Part shown: in pieces, positions 7,515 through 9,413 of the stretch
How the letters are laid out: every line of letters begins with the position of its first letter
How positions within the stretch are numbered: position 1 is the stretch's first letter
Notes under the pieces: generated by a model
The model's database searches: none
What the model was told of the DNA's origin: nothing
The model's input: only the letters and a program-made list of their open reading frames with translations
NCBI GenBank assembly: GCA_003693905.1
Contig: RFLL01000233.1
Location: 1 to 9,413, forward strand
Length of the DNA stretch: 9,413 nt
Direction of reading: 5' to 3'
DNA from: Alphaproteobacteria bacterium
GTDB lineage: Bacteria > Pseudomonadota > Alphaproteobacteria > Kiloniellales > J153
Translations under genes and position numbers: made by a program

Positions 7515-8804
7515 CTAGACCAGAAAGAATTTGACCAGGAACAGCAGCGCAATGACGTGTACCGCGAACGGACATTCCCGTCCTTTTCCGCTGAGAAGCT
7601 TCACGGCAGCATAGGTGATGAAGCCGATGCCGATGCCGTGGGCGATCGAAAACGTCAATGGCATGGCGATCGCGGTTACCACTGCCGGCGCGACTTCCGT
7701 GATGTCCTCCCAGTCGATCTCGGCCAGACCGCGGGCCATCAGGCAGGCGACGAACAGCAACGCCGGTGCGGTGGCGTAGGCCGGGATGGTCTGGGCCAGC
7801 GGCGAGAAGAACAGGGTCAGCAGAAACAGCACCGCCACCGTCACCGCGGTCAGCCCGGTACGTCCCCCGGCGTTGATGCCGGCAGCGCTTTCGATATAGC
7901 TGGTCGTGGTCGAGGTGCCGAGCAGGGCACCGGCGGCGGTGGCCGTACTGTCGGCGAGAAGCGCCTTCTTGAGACGAGGCAGTCGGCCGCGCTCGTCAAG
8001 CAGCCCGGCCCGGTGGGCAAGCCCGATCAGGGTGCCGGCGGTATCGAACAGGTCGACGAAAAGAAACGTGAAGACGATGGTCACGAGACCGATCTGAAAT
8101 GCTCCGGCGATGTCGAGTTGCAGCAACGTCGGCGAGGGATCGGGCGGCATGGAGACCACGCCGCGCCACTGCGAAACGCCGAGCGCCAACCCCACGGCCG
8201 TGGTCGCCAGAATACCGATGATGACGGCACCGGGAATCCGGTGCCGATTGAGGGCGACGATGACGAAAAAGCCGAGAAACGACAGGATGACCGGCCACGA
8301 TGCCGGGTCGCCGAGGGTGACCAGAGTGGCCGGGTGGTCGACCACCACGCCGGCGTTCTTGAGGGCGATGATGGCGAGAAACAGCCCGATGCCGGCGGAA
8401 ATCGCCAGCTTCAGTCCGCGGGGCACGGCATTGATGATCCATTCGCGCACCGGCAGAACGCTGATCAGGATGAACAGCAGACCGGACAGGAACACCGCCC
8501 CTAGCGCCACCTGCCACGTGTGCCCCATGCCGAGCACGACGCCATACGTGAAATAGGCATTCAATCCCATGCCGGGCGCGAGCGCGATGGGGTAGTTGGC
8601 GTAGAGCCCCATGATCAAGGTGCCGACCGCCGCCGCCAAGCAGGTGGCGACGAAGACGGCACCGAAATCCATGCCGGCATCGGCCAGGATCGCCGGATTG
8701 ACGAAGCTGATGTAGGCCATGGTCAGAAAGGTGGTGATCCCGGCCGTGACTTCGGTGCGCACGGTGGTGCCGTGCTCCTCGAGCTTGAAGAACGATGACA
8801 GCAT
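7515..8804 (-). CDS. NCS2 family purine permease (AzgA/AdeP-like)
   Basis: Inner-membrane proton-coupled transporter, expected to import a purine base such as adenine, guanine or hypoxanthine. The 429-residue protein has some 12-14 hydrophobic segments, and family motifs are complete: the N-terminal EVTAGITTFLTMAYI (18-32), ALAPGMGLNAYFTY (74-87) in TM3, the substrate-site FVDLFDTAGTLIG (249-261) in TM8, and GTSTTTSYIESAAGINAGG (296-314) in TM10. The LFD-type TM8 motif and TSTTTSYIES place it in the AzgA/COG2252 branch rather than the uracil/xanthine branch, but the exact base cannot be read from sequence. The start ATG at 8804-8802 has a good AAGGA site about 5 nt upstream. It is transcribed alone, convergent to tag and divergent from the exported protein gene. 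The leader contains two hairpins that could regulate it. There is no sign of damage. Confidence 0.95.
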   Translation of the reverse strand: MLSSFFKLEEHGTTVRTEVTAGITTFLTMAYISFVNPAILADAGMDFGAVFVATCLAAAVGTLIMGLYANYPIALAPGMGLNAYFTYGVVLGMGHTWQVALGAVFLSGLLFILISVLPVREWIINAVPRGLKLAISAGIGLFLAIIALKNAGVVVDHPATLVTLGDPASWPVILSFLGFFVIVALNRHRIPGAVIIGILATTAVGLALGVSQWRGVVSMPPDPSPTLLQLDIAGAFQIGLVTIVFTFLFVDLFDTAGTLIGLAHRAGLLDERGRLPRLKKALLADSTATAAGALLGTSTTTSYIESAAGINAGGRTGLTAVTVAVLFLLTLFFSPLAQTIPAYATAPALLFVACLMARGLAEIDWEDITEVAPAVVTAIAMPLTFSIAHGIGIGFITYAAVKLLSGKGRECPFAVHVIALLFLVKFFLV

Positions 8805-8834
8805 TGTGTCCTTCCCCCCAGATGATCGTCCCCG

Positions 8835-8868
8835 AAAAAAAGCATGAAGGCCGCCATTTCCCGGCCCT
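8835..8868 (-). promoter_or_regulatory. Permease leader stem-loop followed by U7 (possible attenuator)
   Basis: On the minus strand AGGGCCG (8868-8862) pairs with CGGCCUU (8853-8847), including one G-U pair, around the loop GGAAAUGG. CAUGC follows, then seven U residues (8841-8835). The U-run starts 5 nt past the stem, further than in a classical terminator, so termination would be inefficient. It lies about 20 nt upstream of the permease ribosome binding site (8810-8815), where attenuation could control expression. Function is inferred only. Confidence 0.35.
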
Positions 8869-8911
8869 GTGCCCGTTTCCCCCGTATACGTCCGTATCTC
8901 CTTCGCGTCTT

Positions 8912-8946
8912 CCCGCTTTCCCCCGTGCCGGCAGGGGGGAAAGGGG
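8912..8946 (-). promoter_or_regulatory. Long stem-loop in the permease leader region
   Basis: CTTTCCCCC at 8916-8924 is the exact inverse complement of GGGGGAAAG at 8935-8943, with a 10-nt loop. CCC (8912-8914) and GGG (8944-8946) extend the stem to 12 bp past one bulged G (8915). No U-run follows in either direction, so it is not a simple terminator. It could be an RNA structure in the permease leader or an operator-like palindrome shared by the divergent genes. Confidence 0.4.
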
Positions 8947-8989
8947 CCGCGATAACGATGGCAGGCACTTGCGAATGTGCTTTTCGTGA

Positions 8990-9017
8990 TTCTGCTCCCG
9001 TGATCCGGCCTTATGAT
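8990..9017 (+). promoter_or_regulatory. Possible promoter of the exported protein gene
   Basis: TATGAT at 9012-9017 matches the -10 consensus at five of six bases. Sixteen bp upstream TTCTGC (8990-8995) is a poor -35. Transcription would begin near 9024, about 26 nt before the ATG at 9050. The weak -35 makes this only a suggestion. Confidence 0.25.
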
Positions 9018-9049
9018 TTTGTTAGTGTGCCATCACCTAGCGTCGTACC

Positions 9050-9413
9050 ATGATCCAAACCCGCGCCATGATTCACCGACCGTCCGGGCTTGCCCCGTCT
9101 GCCCTTGCCGGGCGCACGGCCAGGATGCTTGCGCTCGGTACACTTTTGATTGTCCCCGCGCTTTCGATCGCCCCCGGCGATGCCGTGGCGCATGACGTCG
9201 TCACGGCGAGGCTCACAAAGTCGGACTGCGCCCGTCTTGTCAAGCATGTCCCGGCCCCCGACGTGGCGTACCGGCCGGGCGTGGACGTCCGCGGCCGTCC
9301 GGTAACCCCGGCCGATGTCGATGGCGGCGTTTCCATCGCCGTGCCGGAGACGATCGAAATTCCCATCAAGGTCGACTTGCAGGATCGTTTCGGCCTGCCT
9401 GCCAATTCCGATG
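9050..9413 (+). CDS. Exported protein of unknown function (3' end outside window)
   Basis: An open frame begins at ATG 9050, two codons after the in-frame TAG (9038-9040) plus intervening CGT-CGT-ACC, and runs 121 codons to the window edge without a stop. Residues 1-25 are arginine-bearing (R21, R25). A hydrophobic stretch at about 27-42 and a DAVA/HD junction then suggest signal peptidase I cleavage after A47, giving a periplasmic or secreted product. The mature start reads HDVVTARLTKSDCARLVKHV, with one cysteine (C60), followed by DVAYRPGVDVRGRPVTPADV (71-90) and VPETIEIPIKVDL. The DVAYxPGVDVxGxxVxPAD pattern resembles conserved hypothetical proteins I recall from Rhodospirillales, but no function is known to me. 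There is no clear Shine-Dalgarno before 9050; M26 (9125) is an alternative start but would lose the basic n-region. Codon use is typical of the neighbours. Confidence 0.72.
   Translation, partial: MIQTRAMIHRPSGLAPSALAGRTARMLALGTLLIVPALSIAPGDAVAHDVVTARLTKSDCARLVKHVPAPDVAYRPGVDVRGRPVTPADVDGGVSIAVPETIEIPIKVDLQDRFGLPANSD

Larger units (their letters stand above)
8805..9049. other. Divergent intergenic region
   Basis: The 245 bp between the permease start (-) and the exported protein start (+) must hold the promoters and leaders of both. Visible are two stem-loops (8835-8868 and 8912-8946), a perfect 8-bp palindrome CGTATACG at 8883-8890, and a possible -10 element for the rightward gene at 9012-9017. 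No convincing leftward promoter hexamer pair was found, and the conserved core of the guanine riboswitch was not seen. Confidence 0.5.

Noticed and set aside
7557..8504. 315-codon + strand open frame opposite the permease
   Set aside because: Composition is Asp/Gly/Gln/Arg-rich and without domains, while the minus strand encodes an intact NCS2 transporter.
6662..8804. Functional partnership of tag and the purine permease (methylated purine salvage or efflux)
   Set aside because: The genes are convergent and separated by a terminator, and both families are widespread and independent, so proximity alone does not support a link.
8723..8968. 81-codon minus-strand open frame covering the permease leader, considered as a leader peptide
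   Set aside because: It runs into the permease gene in another frame, has no ribosome site that stands out, and shows shadow-like composition.
8805..9049. Guanine (purine) riboswitch upstream of the permease
   Set aside because: The conserved three-way-junction core sequences of that class are not visible on the minus strand. Only generic stem-loops were found.

Overview
The window is high-G+C DNA with dense, mostly co-directional genes. Gene content and order suggest an alphaproteobacterium, probably Rhodospirillales or a relative. The run nuoM-nuoN-birA-coaX-rnj-mce-DUF1467, which follows the complex I operon, is an arrangement I know from that class. This taxonomic reading is inference; no rRNA or other direct marker is present.

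Left and centre (1-7204, all + strand): the window opens inside nuoM, continues with nuoN, then birA (biotin-protein ligase), coaX (type III pantothenate kinase), rnj (RNase J), mce (methylmalonyl-CoA epimerase), a small DUF1467 membrane protein, and a Tag-type DNA-3-methyladenine glycosylase I. Spacing is tight. nuoN/birA and coaX/rnj overlap by 4 bp (ATGA and GTGA), and no convincing terminator interrupts the series. It reads as one long transcription unit or a few overlapping ones. The functions are housekeeping: proton-pumping NADH oxidation, two coenzyme steps (biotin attachment and the first step of CoA synthesis), RNA decay, and propionate/methylmalonyl-CoA metabolism. BirA, CoaX and Mce are linked by acyl-CoA carboxylation chemistry: biotin enzymes such as propionyl-CoA carboxylase make the substrate of Mce. 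The gene after DUF1467 is tag, not the proS-lolCDE block I would expect in many relatives.

Convergent gap (7205-7514): about 310 bp with no confident gene. It holds a good intrinsic terminator for leftward transcription (weaker rightward), an AT-rich patch, and a 62-codon open frame of unknown meaning.

Right (7515-8804, - strand): a complete NCS2/AzgA-type purine permease. Its leader holds two stem-loops, one followed by a U7 run close to the ribosome binding site, so attenuation is possible but unproven. A divergent 245-bp region separates it from the last gene. That gene (9050 to the window end, + strand) is the start of a secreted or periplasmic protein of unknown function that runs off the window.

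Overall this is an ordinary core-genome region. I see no mobile element, CRISPR array, tRNA, rRNA, phage gene or obvious new system. The points most worth checking are the permease leader, the terminal exported protein, and the odd convergent intergenic segment.
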